A DNA stretch of 64,000 nt from an uncultured Roseobacter sp. (GTDB lineage: Bacteria; Pseudomonadota; Alphaproteobacteria; Rhodobacterales; Rhodobacteraceae), in contig NZ_CANLXG010000002.1 in assembly GCF_947495025.1 (NCBI RefSeq), positions 558,001 to 622,000 on the forward strand, read 5' to 3'. The position numbers and the translations under genes are program-made. This document shows positions 37,538 through 47,399 of this stretch, piece by piece. The notes beneath the pieces are model-generated. The model ran no database searches and was not told the DNA's origin. It saw only the letters and a program-made list of their open reading frames with translations. Position 1 is the first letter of the stretch; each line of letters opens with the position of its first letter.

Positions 37538-38308
37538 TCAAGCCCGGAGTGGTGCGGTATATTGCTCAAAGGTAATATTCTGCGCGATCCGGCGCGCCTC
37601 GGCCTCGTCTGCGGCAGATTTCACCGTCCAGCAAAGAATATCAGCGCCCTGCTCCCTCAGCTCGGCAACCCGTGGCCTGCCAAGGTCCTGCCATTTGTGA
37701 CTGATGAAACTGCTGCCTGTGTGGCCATAATCCGGGATGGCGCGAAGCCGTTCGCAGGTCGCGTCGGGCAAAGGCCAGTCGGCTGGTTCATAAGGATCAG
37801 TGACCAGTCCTCGGGGCACCTGCGGCAGAAGTCTGGCCATTTCCGCGACAGCGTGCGGGTTGAAAGACATCACAGCAACCGGACCTGCATACCCACCAAG
37901 CGCCTCAGCCACCCTGGCACCAAGACCGCCGATGTCAGGGCCCATGACGCCGTCCTGATCCTTGATCTCAATAAGCAATGGCACCTGACCCGCCACAAGC
38001 TCCAGCACTTCGGGCAGGGTTGGTATTCCCTCGCCGTCACCGCCTCTGAGCCGGATCGACCGCAGGTCAGCGGCGGCCCGGCCCCGGACCGGTCCGTCGG
38101 CTTCCGCAAGTCGCTCAAGGCTGTAGTCATGAAATACCAGCGCATCCTCGTCCGCGCTGCACTGCACATCGATTTCTATGCCATACCCGGCAGAGACTGC
38201 CGCCCGGACAGCAGCACGGCTGTTTTCCGGGCGACCGTTGTTCACATCATGCAACGCCCGGTGCGCCAGAGGCACCTGCAAAAATACATCAGGCAGCGGC
38301 TGCTTCAT
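37538..38308 (-). CDS. Glycerophosphodiester phosphodiesterase family protein
   Basis: The 256-residue TIM-barrel protein shows the GDPD motifs AHRALHD, PENSRAAVRAA, GIEIDVQ, VFHDYSLERL and LLIEIKD, including the metal and catalytic residues of the family. It would release glycerol-3-phosphate from phospholipid headgroups in the cytosol; there is no signal peptide. It is ATGA-coupled to the RidA-type gene upstream. Confidence 0.9.
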   Translation of the reverse strand: MKQPLPDVFLQVPLAHRALHDVNNGRPENSRAAVRAAVSAGYGIEIDVQCSADEDALVFHDYSLERLAEADGPVRGRAAADLRSIRLRGGDGEGIPTLPEVLELVAGQVPLLIEIKDQDGVMGPDIGGLGARVAEALGGYAGPVAVMSFNPHAVAEMARLLPQVPRGLVTDPYEPADWPLPDATCERLRAIPDYGHTGSSFISHKWQDLGRPRVAELREQGADILCWTVKSAADEAEARRIAQNITFEQYTAPLRA

Positions 38309-38763
38309 CGGATTTCAAAAATGCCTTCGATTTCGACAGCGACACCGAACGGCAGCGACGCAGCAGAAACAGCCGACCGCGCGTGGCGCCCTGCATCACC
38401 CAGTGCTTCCACAAGGAAATCGGAGGCGCCGTTGATTACCTTTGGCTGATCTGCGAAATCCTGTGTCGAATTGACGAAACCGGTGAGTTTGACGACCCTG
38501 ACAAGACGCTCAATGTCACCACCGCAGGCAGCCCGGACCTGCGCCAGCAGGCTGATTGCGCACTGACGGGCGGCCCCAGCGGCATCCTCAACAGACATAT
38601 CATCACCAAGTTTGCCGGTGATCAGTCCATCCGGACCCGCCGAAACCTGGCCGGAGACATAAAGAGTGCTGCCAACCTGCACAAAAGGCACGTAATTGGC
38701 GGCAGGGGCCGGTGCGTCAGGCAGGCTGACACCGAGTTCCGCAAGTCTTTCCGAAATGCTCAT
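38305..38763 (-). CDS. RidA/YjgF-type enamine/imine deaminase
   Basis: The 152-residue protein is of the RidA superfamily, in the longer subgroup: YVPFVQVGSTLYVSGQVS, VVKLTGFVNSTQDF and a C-terminal ASLPFGVAVEIEGIFEIR. The usual catalytic arginine position of RidA is not clear in this subgroup (LPFGVAVEIE rather than LPxxxxVEIE with R), so activity may differ. It overlaps the GDPD gene by 4 bp. The 295 bp upstream, to mlaA, hold no gene that I can support. Confidence 0.83.
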   Translation of the reverse strand: MSISERLAELGVSLPDAPAPAANYVPFVQVGSTLYVSGQVSAGPDGLITGKLGDDMSVEDAAGAARQCAISLLAQVRAACGGDIERLVRVVKLTGFVNSTQDFADQPKVINGASDFLVEALGDAGRHARSAVSAASLPFGVAVEIEGIFEIR

Positions 38764-39058
38764 TTCTGGTCCTTTCCGTTCGCCGGTGCCAGGTGTGTCT
38801 CACCCCGTCGCATCCGGCATGTATTTGCCCAATCCGCGACCATCCAGGCGCGGGATCGCCCGCCGCCATGAAAGTGACAGCCGAGACTGCTTCACATCTG
38901 TCATCCTTGGCAGTAGTATTTCAACCGCCGATGGTTGCGATTTTCACGATCTGCCAACATTCTTACGGTAATGTCACTGGCGTCTGGTTCTTTCCATGTC
39001 GCTCAACTGCCACAACACCAGAATTCCATGTAAACGCCCTCTGGGCTTTGCCGATAAT

Positions 39059-39871
39059 ATGCCTAGTTACAGCACTGATCAGATTCGCAGGATTGCACCA
39101 TTGTCACTTTCACTTTTCCGCCAGGCCACCGGCCGTATTGCTCTGGCCCTGACCGCCGCACTTTTCATCAGCGCATGCGCGACATCCCAGGATGTCGCAA
39201 CACGCAGCAACGGGATCAATGATCCCTATGAATCAACGAACCGCAGTATTCACGCTTTCAACAAGGGCCTCGACCGCAATCTGGTCCGCCCTGTCGCCAA
39301 AGGCTACGGCGCTGTTGTACCTGTGGAAATGCGCGATCTCGTCAATAATTTTTCAGAAAACCTCTCTACGCCGGGCTATGTTGTAAACAGCCTGCTGCAG
39401 GGTGATTTCAGAAGCGCGGGCGTTTCGCTGACGCGCTTTCTCATGAACACGACAATCGGCATCGGCGGACTGGTTGATGCCGCGGGCGAGCTGAACATCC
39501 CGTCGCGTGAAACCGATTTTGGTGAAACGCTTGCTGTCTGGGGCAGCGGCGAAGGCGCTTATATCGAACTGCCGGTTTTTGGCCCGTCGACCCAGCGCGA
39601 CGCAGTGGGCCTTGTGGTGGACTTCTTTACCAACCCGCTGACAATTTACACGATCGACGACGATCCGGAACGGTATGTACCGCCCACGGCGCTGGCTGCC
39701 TCGGTCCTGAATGATCGCGAAAAGTTCAGCCGCCAGATCGATTCTGTTCTTTATGAAAGTGAGGACAGCTACGCACAGGCCCGTCAGATCTACCTGCAGA
39801 ACCGCCGGTTCGAGCTTGGGGACGATCAGGCCGATGCAGCTGACCCGTATGAGGATATCTATGGTGAATGA
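39059..39871 (+). CDS. mlaA: Outer-membrane lipoprotein MlaA (VacJ)
   Basis: MlaA removes misplaced phospholipid from the outer leaflet of the outer membrane. The protein has a lipobox near residue 40 (LFISACATS), followed by the family signature NDPYESTNRSIHAFNKGLDRNLVRPVAKGY and later RETDFGETLAVWG and YIELPVFGPSTQRDAVG. The start is uncertain: ATG 39059 gives a long, 40-residue lead, while a TTG at 39101 with AGGA eight bases upstream gives a 26-residue signal peptide, which fits better. It overlaps mlaC by 11 bp. Confidence 0.9.
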   Translation: MPSYSTDQIRRIAPLSLSLFRQATGRIALALTAALFISACATSQDVATRSNGINDPYESTNRSIHAFNKGLDRNLVRPVAKGYGAVVPVEMRDLVNNFSENLSTPGYVVNSLLQGDFRSAGVSLTRFLMNTTIGIGGLVDAAGELNIPSRETDFGETLAVWGSGEGAYIELPVFGPSTQRDAVGLVVDFFTNPLTIYTIDDDPERYVPPTALAASVLNDREKFSRQIDSVLYESEDSYAQARQIYLQNRRFELGDDQADAADPYEDIYGE

Positions 39872-40460
39872 TCTGAACAGACGCACTTTTCTTGCCGGTA
39901 CAACTGCAGCAGCCCTGGCTGCCGCCGCGCCGGCCTATGCACTGAGCGAAGCAGAGGCGCGCAAGCTGGTAGATACCGTGGTTGGCGAGATCAACCGCGT
40001 GATTTCAGCTGGCAAGTCCGAAGCGGCAACCATCCGGGACTTTGAAAAGCTGTTTGCGAAATACGCGGATGTGCCGACCATGGCACGGTATGCCCTGGGC
40101 AACGACGGTCGCAGCGCATCAGCGAGCCAGCACCGGGCGTTTGCAGAGGCTTTTCAGGGCTATCTGGCCCGCAAGTACGGCAAGCAGTTCCGCGATTTTA
40201 TCGGCGGTCGGATTGAGTTCCGGTCTTCGCGCGAAATTCGCTCCGGATACGAAATCCAGTCGACAGCCTTCCTGCAGGGCCAGGAACCGGTCAACGTCAC
40301 CTTTCTGGTGTCAGACCGGTCCGGTTCGGACAAACTCTACAATATCTTTGTTGAGGGCGTGAACCTGCTGCTGACAGAGCGTACCGAGATCGGCGCGATG
40401 CTGGATAACCGGCGCGGCAACATCGACCAGCTGATCAGCGATCTGCGCACCACCGGCTGA
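39861..40460 (+). CDS. mlaC: Phospholipid-transport substrate-binding protein MlaC (Ttg2D)
   Basis: The 199-residue protein is MlaC-like: MVNDLNRRTFLAGTTAAAL is a twin-arginine signal (NRRTFLAG), and the mature part has AEARKLVDTVVGEINRV, FEKLFAKYADVPTMARYALG and VNVTFLVSDRSGSDKLYNI. It shuttles phospholipid in the periplasm between MlaA and the MlaFEDB complex, whose genes are not in the window. The start has GAGGA upstream and lies inside the mlaA reading frame, so translation is coupled. Confidence 0.87.
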   Translation: MVNDLNRRTFLAGTTAAALAAAAPAYALSEAEARKLVDTVVGEINRVISAGKSEAATIRDFEKLFAKYADVPTMARYALGNDGRSASASQHRAFAEAFQGYLARKYGKQFRDFIGGRIEFRSSREIRSGYEIQSTAFLQGQEPVNVTFLVSDRSGSDKLYNIFVEGVNLLLTERTEIGAMLDNRRGNIDQLISDLRTTG

Positions 40461-40478
40461 CATCTGCCTTGAACCAGC

Positions 40479-42680
40479 TCAGCGATCAGAGCCGCTCCTC
40501 GCAACGGGGGGCGGCCTGTTACTGGAATCTCCACCCAGGATGTCGCGCAGCAGGTTTTCCAGTAACCCTCCGACGCCACCACCCGACCCGCCACCGGTCG
40601 ATGCACCCGGATCGCGTGTTTCACCGCCCGCATCAGGCGCCATCATCGGCAACGGGCGCGCAGGCACGCCCTCGTGCACCCGCTGCATCGTTTCGCGCCA
40701 GATTTCCGCAGGCAGCCCGCTGCCGGTCACACCAGTCAGGGGCGTGTTGTCGTCGTACCCCATCCATACGCCGGCCACATAATCCGCCGAGAAACCGACA
40801 AACCAGGCATCCCGCGCGGCCTGGGTCGTTCCTGTTTTTCCGGCAAGCTGCCTTCCTCCGAACTGCGCGCGCTGGCCCGTGCCTTCTGACACGACCTTTT
40901 CCATCATCCAGATGAGCTGGCGCGCAGCGTCCTCCTGAATGACACGCTCGCCGATGCCGCCCCCGGTCCCCATCAGCGGCTCCTCGTCACCCAGCAGACG
41001 CAGATCGATCAGGCCGTAGGGTTCGACCGAAGAACCACCATTCAGAATACCCGCATACGCGCTGGTCATTTCAATCAGTGTGCTCTCGGATGCACCAAGC
41101 GCCAGCGCGGGACCAGCCGCCAGATCGCTCTGCAGGCCAAACTCGCTCGCGACCTGGCGCACCAGATCCCGCCCGACAAATTCAGAAACCTTGACCGCCG
41201 GAATATTCAGACTGTCCTGCAGCGCCCGTGTCAGGGTCACTGTGCCATAGTGCCTGTTCGTGTAGTTGCGCGGCGACCATGGGCCCGATCCCGGGATATC
41301 GATCGTAAGCGGCGCGTCCTCAACCGTATCATTGGGCGAATACCCAAGATCGAGGGCCGCGGCATAAACAAACGGTTTGAACGCCGAGCCGGTCTGGCGT
41401 TTGGCCTGCACTGCCCGGTTGAATGCGCCGTCCGCTCTTGTACGACGTCCTCCGACCATCGCTCTGACAGCACCATCGGCTGACATCACAACAATGGCCG
41501 CCTGTGCTTTGCTGCCTTCACGGACCTTGTTGTCGAAAACCCAGGTCATGGCCTGCTCGGCGCTGCGCTGAATGCGCTGGTCGAGCGTGGTGCGGATGAT
41601 CACGTCTTCCGTCGTCTTGCGGGTAAAGAATTCAGGACCGGTGGACATGACCCAGTCCGCGAAATATCCGCCGGACCGTTCCTCTGCGGCCTCTGACAGC
41701 TGTGCCGGATCGTTCTGGAACTGCGCAGTCTCGGCGTCCGAAAGGTACCCCTGCTCGTTCATCAGACGCAGGATGGTCGCTGCCCGGTTGCGCGATCGCG
41801 TCAGGTCATTTGTCGGCGCAAATCGTGTCGGTGCAACAAGGAGACCTGCCAGCATGGCGGCTTCGGCCGGATCGACATTGGCAGCAGATTTGCCAAAGTA
41901 CCGCTGGCTAGCAGCCTCAAATCCGCGGGCACCGGCGCCCAGAAAAGCCCGGTTCATGTAAATCGTAAGGATCTCGTCCTTGGAATACCGCGCTTCCATC
42001 GCCAGCGCATAGATCGCCTCTTTGGCCTTGCGCTGAATCGTGCCACGGCGGCACTCGCGTTCGTATTCGGCCTCTGTCTGCGTGGCCGGATCATAGGGCA
42101 CACCCAGACACAACAGCTTTGCGGTCTGCTGTGTGATCGTTGACCCGCCGTGGCCGGACAGTGGCCCCCGTCCTTCGCGCAGATTAATGCGCACAGCACT
42201 GGCGACACCGCGTGGGCTTACACCGAAATGCCGGTAGAACCGTTTGTCTTCTGTCGCAACAATAGCGTTTTTGAGATGCGGGGAAACGGTCTGTGCGGTG
42301 ACTGCACCGCCAAACTGATCCCCGCGCCAGGCAAACACCTGGCCTTCGTAATCCAGCAGTGTAACTGAGCCGCGCGCGCGCCCGTCAAGCAGGTCCTCAA
42401 CAGGGGGCAGCGTCGTGTAATAATAACCCACAAACAGTGCAAGAACAGCACCAGCCAGCAGACCAGCGCGCCACGTAATCCGCCACACCAGTCGCACGAT
42501 CCAGCGTACAAGACGCTGGAACAGACCGATCAGCCCACGCCGCTGGGGACGCGCGCGTCTGCGTTGTTTCGCAGGTTTTCTTTTTGCCGCGCTGGCCTTG
42601 CCACGTTTTTTTGTGGCGGGCGCTTTACCGTAGCGCCTGTCAGCTACCAGCGGCTTCCTGCCTCTGGGTGAATCACTCAT
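40479..42680 (-). CDS. Class A penicillin-binding protein (PBP1A family)
   Basis: The 733-residue bifunctional enzyme has a basic N-terminus, one membrane anchor (residues ~73-87), a GT51 transglycosylase domain with its catalytic glutamate in VATEDKRFYRHFGV (E144), and a transpeptidase domain with S432-x-x-K435 (GSAFKPF), S490-x-N492 (SLN) and K615-T-G. It polymerises and cross-links peptidoglycan. The C-terminus is a glycine-rich tail. It is transcribed alone toward mlaC. Confidence 0.94.
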   Translation of the reverse strand: MSDSPRGRKPLVADRRYGKAPATKKRGKASAAKRKPAKQRRRARPQRRGLIGLFQRLVRWIVRLVWRITWRAGLLAGAVLALFVGYYYTTLPPVEDLLDGRARGSVTLLDYEGQVFAWRGDQFGGAVTAQTVSPHLKNAIVATEDKRFYRHFGVSPRGVASAVRINLREGRGPLSGHGGSTITQQTAKLLCLGVPYDPATQTEAEYERECRRGTIQRKAKEAIYALAMEARYSKDEILTIYMNRAFLGAGARGFEAASQRYFGKSAANVDPAEAAMLAGLLVAPTRFAPTNDLTRSRNRAATILRLMNEQGYLSDAETAQFQNDPAQLSEAAEERSGGYFADWVMSTGPEFFTRKTTEDVIIRTTLDQRIQRSAEQAMTWVFDNKVREGSKAQAAIVVMSADGAVRAMVGGRRTRADGAFNRAVQAKRQTGSAFKPFVYAAALDLGYSPNDTVEDAPLTIDIPGSGPWSPRNYTNRHYGTVTLTRALQDSLNIPAVKVSEFVGRDLVRQVASEFGLQSDLAAGPALALGASESTLIEMTSAYAGILNGGSSVEPYGLIDLRLLGDEEPLMGTGGGIGERVIQEDAARQLIWMMEKVVSEGTGQRAQFGGRQLAGKTGTTQAARDAWFVGFSADYVAGVWMGYDDNTPLTGVTGSGLPAEIWRETMQRVHEGVPARPLPMMAPDAGGETRDPGASTGGGSGGGVGGLLENLLRDILGGDSSNRPPPVARSGSDR

Positions 42681-42785
42681 GAAGAACCTGCCCGGCCCAT
42701 TGTTGTTTTGCGCAGCTTACTCCGCTTTTGAAGGATTGTTGAGGAGAACTCTCACCCAACTTGCATCATTTTTTCGCACATTTTT

Positions 42786-42803
42786 TGGGCATATTTTTCG
42801 CTG
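42786..42803 (+). promoter_or_regulatory. Possible sigma-54-like element upstream of glnK
   Basis: TGGGCATATTTTTCGCTG has GG and GC separated by 10 bases, as in -24/-12 promoters, with a weak -12 box (TCGCT versus TTGCA). It lies about 135 bp before the glnK GTG. Many alphaproteobacteria use other promoters for this operon, so this is only a candidate. Confidence 0.2.
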
Positions 42804-42937
42804 TGTTTAAAATTTGTGCAGAATGGCTCCAATTTTAACCTTCAGACGGCCCCTGATCTTTCATGTACGGACCCCCACAGGCCACACCTTCGGGCACAGA
42901 ACTGCGGGGAGACCTGCTCAAGTCGAGGGGACGTTAG

Positions 42938-43276
<339 letters not shown>

Positions 43277-43303
43277 AGCGGCCGCAACTCAGGGATAAGA
43301 CTT

Positions 43304-44614
43304 ATGACAAACTTGAAAACTCTTGCCATCGCGGGCGCGCTTACCGTGCTGCCATCGCTGGCGCTGGCACAGGATGCCGCTCCGTCCTTTGACGAGGTCG
43401 GCCCCTATATCATGACCACGCTGCTGTTCCTCGTGGGCGGCTTCCTGGTTTTCTGGATGGCTGCGGGATTTGCCATGCTCGAAGCTGGCCTCGTGCGCTC
43501 CAAGAACGTGACGATGCAGCTGACAAAGAATATCGCGCTCTTCTCGATTGCTTCCATCATGTACTGGCTCTGCGGCTATGGCATCATGTATCCCGGCGAT
43601 TTCAACGGCTATTTTGCAGTAGGTGATCTGTTCACCTCGCTGGAGCCGGTGGGACTTGCCGCTGCTGATGCTGACCTCGGTTATGCCTCGGTTGCATCCG
43701 ACTTCTTCTTTCAGCTGATGTTTGTGGCGGCAACCGCGTCGATCGTGTCGGGCGCACTTGCTGAACGCATCAAACTCTGGCCCTTTCTGGTATTCGTGGT
43801 CGTCCTGACCGGCGTTCTGTACCCGATATCCGGATCCTGGCAGTGGGGCGGCGGCTGGCTGTCTGAACTGGGCTTCTCCGACTTCGCCGGTTCGACCGTC
43901 GTGCACTCTGTCGGCGGATGGGCGGCTCTGGCAGGCGCTCTGATCCTCGGTCCGCGTATTGGCAAGTACAAAGAAGGCCGTATCAACCCGATGCCCGGCT
44001 CAAACCTTGCGCTGGCCACACTGGGTACGTTCATCCTGTGGCTCGGCTGGTTCGGCTTTAACGGCGGCTCGCAGCTGGCAGCTGGTACCGTGGGCGACAT
44101 CACAGACGTGGGCCGCATCTTTGCCAACACCAACATGGCAGCTGCTTCCGGTGCTGTCGCGGCTCTGATCCTCACACAGCTGATGTACAAAAAGGTCGAC
44201 CTGACAATGGTACTCAACGGCGCACTGGCCGGTCTGGTGTCCATCACAGCGGAACCGCTGGCGCCAAGCCTGCTGGGTGCTCTGCTGATCGGTGCAGTCG
44301 GCGGCCTGATCGTGGTCATCACTGTCCCGATGCTCGACAAGATGAAAATCGATGACGTCGTCGGCGCAATCCCGGTCCACCTCTTTGCAGGTATCTGGGG
44401 CACCATCGCGGTCGTCTTCAGCGGCAGCGCGACACTGGGCGCACAGCTGACAGGTATTGTGGCCTACGGTGTGTTCACCTTTGTCGCATCGCTGATCCTG
44501 TGGTTCATCCTCAAATCCGTCATGGGCATCCGCGTTGGCGAAGAAGAGGAGATCAACGGTCTCGACACATCCGAGCTGGGCATGGAAGCCTATCCGGACT
44601 TCTCAAAAGGCTGA
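43304..44614 (+). CDS. amtB: Ammonium transporter Amt
   Basis: The 436-residue protein has a signal-like N-terminus (MTNLKTLAIAGALTVLPSLALA), then eleven helices with the Amt signature FAGSTVVHSVGGWAALAGALILGP and histidine-lined pore segments. It imports ammonium and is regulated by GlnK. A strong terminator follows. Together with glnK this is the conserved nitrogen-limitation operon. Confidence 0.96.
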   Translation: MTNLKTLAIAGALTVLPSLALAQDAAPSFDEVGPYIMTTLLFLVGGFLVFWMAAGFAMLEAGLVRSKNVTMQLTKNIALFSIASIMYWLCGYGIMYPGDFNGYFAVGDLFTSLEPVGLAAADADLGYASVASDFFFQLMFVAATASIVSGALAERIKLWPFLVFVVVLTGVLYPISGSWQWGGGWLSELGFSDFAGSTVVHSVGGWAALAGALILGPRIGKYKEGRINPMPGSNLALATLGTFILWLGWFGFNGGSQLAAGTVGDITDVGRIFANTNMAAASGAVAALILTQLMYKKVDLTMVLNGALAGLVSITAEPLAPSLLGALLIGAVGGLIVVITVPMLDKMKIDDVVGAIPVHLFAGIWGTIAVVFSGSATLGAQLTGIVAYGVFTFVASLILWFILKSVMGIRVGEEEEINGLDTSELGMEAYPDFSKG

Positions 44615-44644
44615 TTTTCCTCTCCTCCCGAGGAACAGCACTGG

Positions 44645-44671
44645 CCCGGGCGTTCGCGCCCGGGTTTTTTT
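44645..44671 (+). terminator. Rho-independent terminator after amtB
   Basis: CCCGGGCG-TTCG-CGCCCGGG is a perfect 8-bp stem with a UUCG tetraloop, followed by seven T residues. Confidence 0.95.
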
Positions 44672-44779
44672 ATTCTGAAATCCGTTTCAGTTGCAGGCGA
44701 TGCCCATGATCAGGCCGTATTCATGCCGCAACCGTGAGCGACCCGACTGCAGAATGCGTTTACTGATCGGAGAGCATAT

Positions 44780-45247
44780 ATGAAACGGACTCTTTTGGAT
44801 GCCGGTCTCGACACAAGGCTGCTGTTGTTGATCCCTTGTTCGACGGTCTTAACGGTGTTGTTTCTTGTTCTGGCGGCCATGTACCTTTCTGCCGACGAAC
44901 TCGGCCGAACGCTTTCAGAAACCTTCGAAATGTTCACTACTCTCCTATTTTTGGGACTGATGGCTGCGGTACTTGCGTGGCAGTGGACATTGCCACCAGC
45001 ACTGGCGGGATGGGTTACCGGCCGGCTGGTGCTTCGACGGCTTGGAATACCCCGCTATCCGTCCAGCATACTGAGCGGTTGCCTGGCTGCTGGTTGTGGC
45101 ACGTTGGGAATGCCCGGTGGATGGCCACCAGATCCGACGGATGCCGACTATATGCTTCTTGCCCTACCGGCACTTGCCAGCGGTGCCCTCTCCGCAGCTG
45201 TCATATATCGAAAGTCAAAGCTGCCACGGCCGTCAATGTATATCTGA
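44780..45247 (+). CDS. Small integral membrane protein of unknown function
   Basis: This 155-residue frame starts at an ATG with GGAG upstream and encodes about four hydrophobic segments (for example LLLLIPCSTVLTVLFLVLA and TLLFLGLMAAVLAWQWTL), then a glycine/proline-rich loop (GCGTLGMPGGWPPDPTDADY) and a final helix. I recognise no family. It stands alone between the amtB terminator and the convergent aminotransferase gene, and its codon use looks less GC-biased than its neighbours, which hints at foreign or recent origin. Function unknown. Confidence 0.6.
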   Translation: MKRTLLDAGLDTRLLLLIPCSTVLTVLFLVLAAMYLSADELGRTLSETFEMFTTLLFLGLMAAVLAWQWTLPPALAGWVTGRLVLRRLGIPRYPSSILSGCLAAGCGTLGMPGGWPPDPTDADYMLLALPALASGALSAAVIYRKSKLPRPSMYI

Positions 45248-45295
45248 CGGAGTCACCTCACACTTACCAACCGGCTGCAATCAATGCGTCAGGTC

Positions 45296-46480
45296 TCAGA
45301 CCCCCGCGTCGATAATCGCTTTGGCCAGGATCGGAATGGTGTCCGCATTCAGGCCCGCGATGTTCATGCGGCTGTCACCGACCATGTAAATTCCGTTCTC
45401 GCTCCGCATCTGCTCGACCTTGTCTTTGGTCGTGCCAAGACGCGAGAACATACCACGGTGCTGTGCCAGAAACCCGAAACGGTCCGAGCCGGACAGACGC
45501 TGCAATTCGCCTGCCAGTTGGCTTCGCAGGTCCAGCATGTTGCCCCGCACCTCTTCCAGCTCGGCCATCCAGTCGGCCCGCAGCGCGTCGTCGTTCAGGA
45601 TCATCGTTACGATCCGTGCACCATGGTCGGGCGGAAAGCTGAAGTTCTGGCGGTTCAGAAAGGCCAGGGTGTCCTGATGAAGTTTACGCGCGCCGGCGTT
45701 CTGGCTCACCGCCATGAGCAGCCCGGTGCGCTCGCGGTAGATACCAAAGTTTTTCGAACAGCTCGCCGCGATGATGCACTCCGGCACCGATGACGCCACC
45801 AGACGGGTCGCTGCCGCGTCCTCTTCCAGCCCGTCCCCAAAGCCCTGATAGGCAATGTCGATCATCGGCACCGCGCCGGTTTCGACCAGCACATCCACCA
45901 CAGCCTGCCACTCTGTCATGTTCAGGTTGGCGCCGGTCGGGTTGTGACAGCAGCCATGCAGCAGCACCACATCACCCGCTTTGGCGGTCTTCAGATCGGC
46001 AATCATGCCGTCAAAATCAACGCCGCGGCTCTCGTCGTCGAAATAGCGGTAATCGACGCGTTCCATTTCCAGATAGTTCAGGATCGACAGGTGGTTGGGC
46101 CAGGTCGGGTCCGACACAAACACCCGCGCGTCCGGGCGCGCCATCCGCACCAGTTCAAAGGCCTGGCGTACCGCACCCGTCCCACCCGGTGTGGCGACGG
46201 CGGCGATGTTGTCGCGTGCCACCGTATCGGCCAGAACCAGACGCACCATCGCATCGCCAAAAGCGGGATCACCGGCGAGGCCGGTATAGACCTTGCTGTC
46301 CTGCGTTTCCCACAGCTGATGCTCGGCGGCTTTGACCGCGCGCATGACCGGCGTCAGGCCCGTGGCATCTTTGTAGACGCCCACACCAAGGTCGATCTTG
46401 GTCTGACGCGGGTCGTCCTTGTACAGCTGCATCAGGGTCAGAATGCCGTCTGCGGGGCGTTCTTGAAGGGTCTCAAACAT
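45296..46480 (-). CDS. tyrB: Aromatic/aspartate aminotransferase, class I
   Basis: The 394-residue PLP enzyme belongs to the aspartate/aromatic-amino-acid aminotransferase (Ib/1-alpha) group: NLGVGVYKD-type start (IDLGVGVYKDATG), ATPGGTGAVRQ, HGCCHNPTGANL, the Schiff-base lysine K243 in SCSKNFGIYRERTG and a C-terminal GIYMVGDSRMNIAGL. It would transaminate tyrosine, phenylalanine or aspartate with 2-oxoglutarate; specificity is not certain. The start has GGAG seven bases upstream. It overlaps the sseA stop by one base (TGATG), so the two are coupled. Confidence 0.88.
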   Translation of the reverse strand: MFETLQERPADGILTLMQLYKDDPRQTKIDLGVGVYKDATGLTPVMRAVKAAEHQLWETQDSKVYTGLAGDPAFGDAMVRLVLADTVARDNIAAVATPGGTGAVRQAFELVRMARPDARVFVSDPTWPNHLSILNYLEMERVDYRYFDDESRGVDFDGMIADLKTAKAGDVVLLHGCCHNPTGANLNMTEWQAVVDVLVETGAVPMIDIAYQGFGDGLEEDAAATRLVASSVPECIIAASCSKNFGIYRERTGLLMAVSQNAGARKLHQDTLAFLNRQNFSFPPDHGARIVTMILNDDALRADWMAELEEVRGNMLDLRSQLAGELQRLSGSDRFGFLAQHRGMFSRLGTTKDKVEQMRSENGIYMVGDSRMNIAGLNADTIPILAKAIIDAGV

Positions 46481-47334
46481 CAGGCTTCTCCGGTTGCCAC
46501 CGGGACCGTGGGGAACATACCCCATTCGGCCCAGGATCCATCATAAAGCGACCACCGGGAATGGCCCATGCGTTCAAGCGCCAGGGCCAGAATGGCCGCT
46601 GTCACGCCAGAACCACAGGAAGTGATCACCGGCTTATCGAGGTCAACACCGGCCGCCTCGAACACCGCGCGGGTCTCGGCGGGGGTCTTCATCGTTTTGT
46701 CATCATTGAGCAGCGTCGTGAACGGCACCGAGCGCGATCCGGGAATGTGGCCGGACCGCAGACCCTCGCGGGGCTCAGGCGCTTCACCCCGGAACCGGAT
46801 GGCCGCGCGGGCATCTACAATGGCATGGTCTCTGAGCTTGGACGCCGCAGACACCTGCGTGACATCGCGCACGAGGTGGTTCTGAAAGCGGACGGTCATG
46901 TGGCGGTCACGCACAACAGGCGGCATGTCCTCGGTGGGGCGATCTTCGGCCCGCCACTTCGGAAACCCACCGTCGAGAACAGCGACGTTCACCTGACCCA
47001 TCAGTCGGAACAGCCACCAGACGCGTGCAGCGGACAGAAGACCGGCACCATCGTAAACAACAACCTGATGCCCGTCGCCGACACCCATCGCACGCATGCG
47101 CGACATGAACTTTTCTACCGGGGGCGCCATATGCGGCAGGTCAGAGCGGCTGTCAGAAATCTCATCAATATCGAAGAACCGCGCGCCCGGAATATGCGCC
47201 TCGTTGTATTCATCGCGCGCATTGCGACCGGCCTCTGGCAGATACCAGGATGCATCCAGAATCCGCAGATCAGGGTCCTTCAGGTGCTGCGCGAGCCAGT
47301 CGGTGGAAACAAGCGTTTTCGGATCATCGGACAT
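46480..47334 (-). CDS. sseA: 3-mercaptopyruvate sulfurtransferase (rhodanese)
   Basis: The 284-residue protein has two rhodanese domains with YNEAHIPGARFFDID and the second-domain ARAAIRFRGEAPEPREGLRS, and the catalytic cysteine C240 in the loop CGSGVTA, which marks mercaptopyruvate rather than thiosulfate sulfurtransferase. It releases sulfane sulfur and pyruvate. It sits upstream of the aminotransferase, which could make mercaptopyruvate from cysteine, a possible functional link. The ATG at 47334 is the conserved start. Confidence 0.9.
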   Translation of the reverse strand: MSDDPKTLVSTDWLAQHLKDPDLRILDASWYLPEAGRNARDEYNEAHIPGARFFDIDEISDSRSDLPHMAPPVEKFMSRMRAMGVGDGHQVVVYDGAGLLSAARVWWLFRLMGQVNVAVLDGGFPKWRAEDRPTEDMPPVVRDRHMTVRFQNHLVRDVTQVSAASKLRDHAIVDARAAIRFRGEAPEPREGLRSGHIPGSRSVPFTTLLNDDKTMKTPAETRAVFEAAGVDLDKPVITSCGSGVTAAILALALERMGHSRWSLYDGSWAEWGMFPTVPVATGEA

Positions 47335-47399
47335 GAGACGGTTTCCCGGAAAGAGCAAACGCCTCTGACTAACGCCAGGCGACCCCGCTGGCAAGCCCG

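Noticed and set aside
36482..38449. A 655-codon open frame on the plus strand
   Set aside because: It runs antisense through the COG3146, GDPD and RidA-type genes, which are all recognisable families. The frame has no known domain, so it is a GC-driven shadow.
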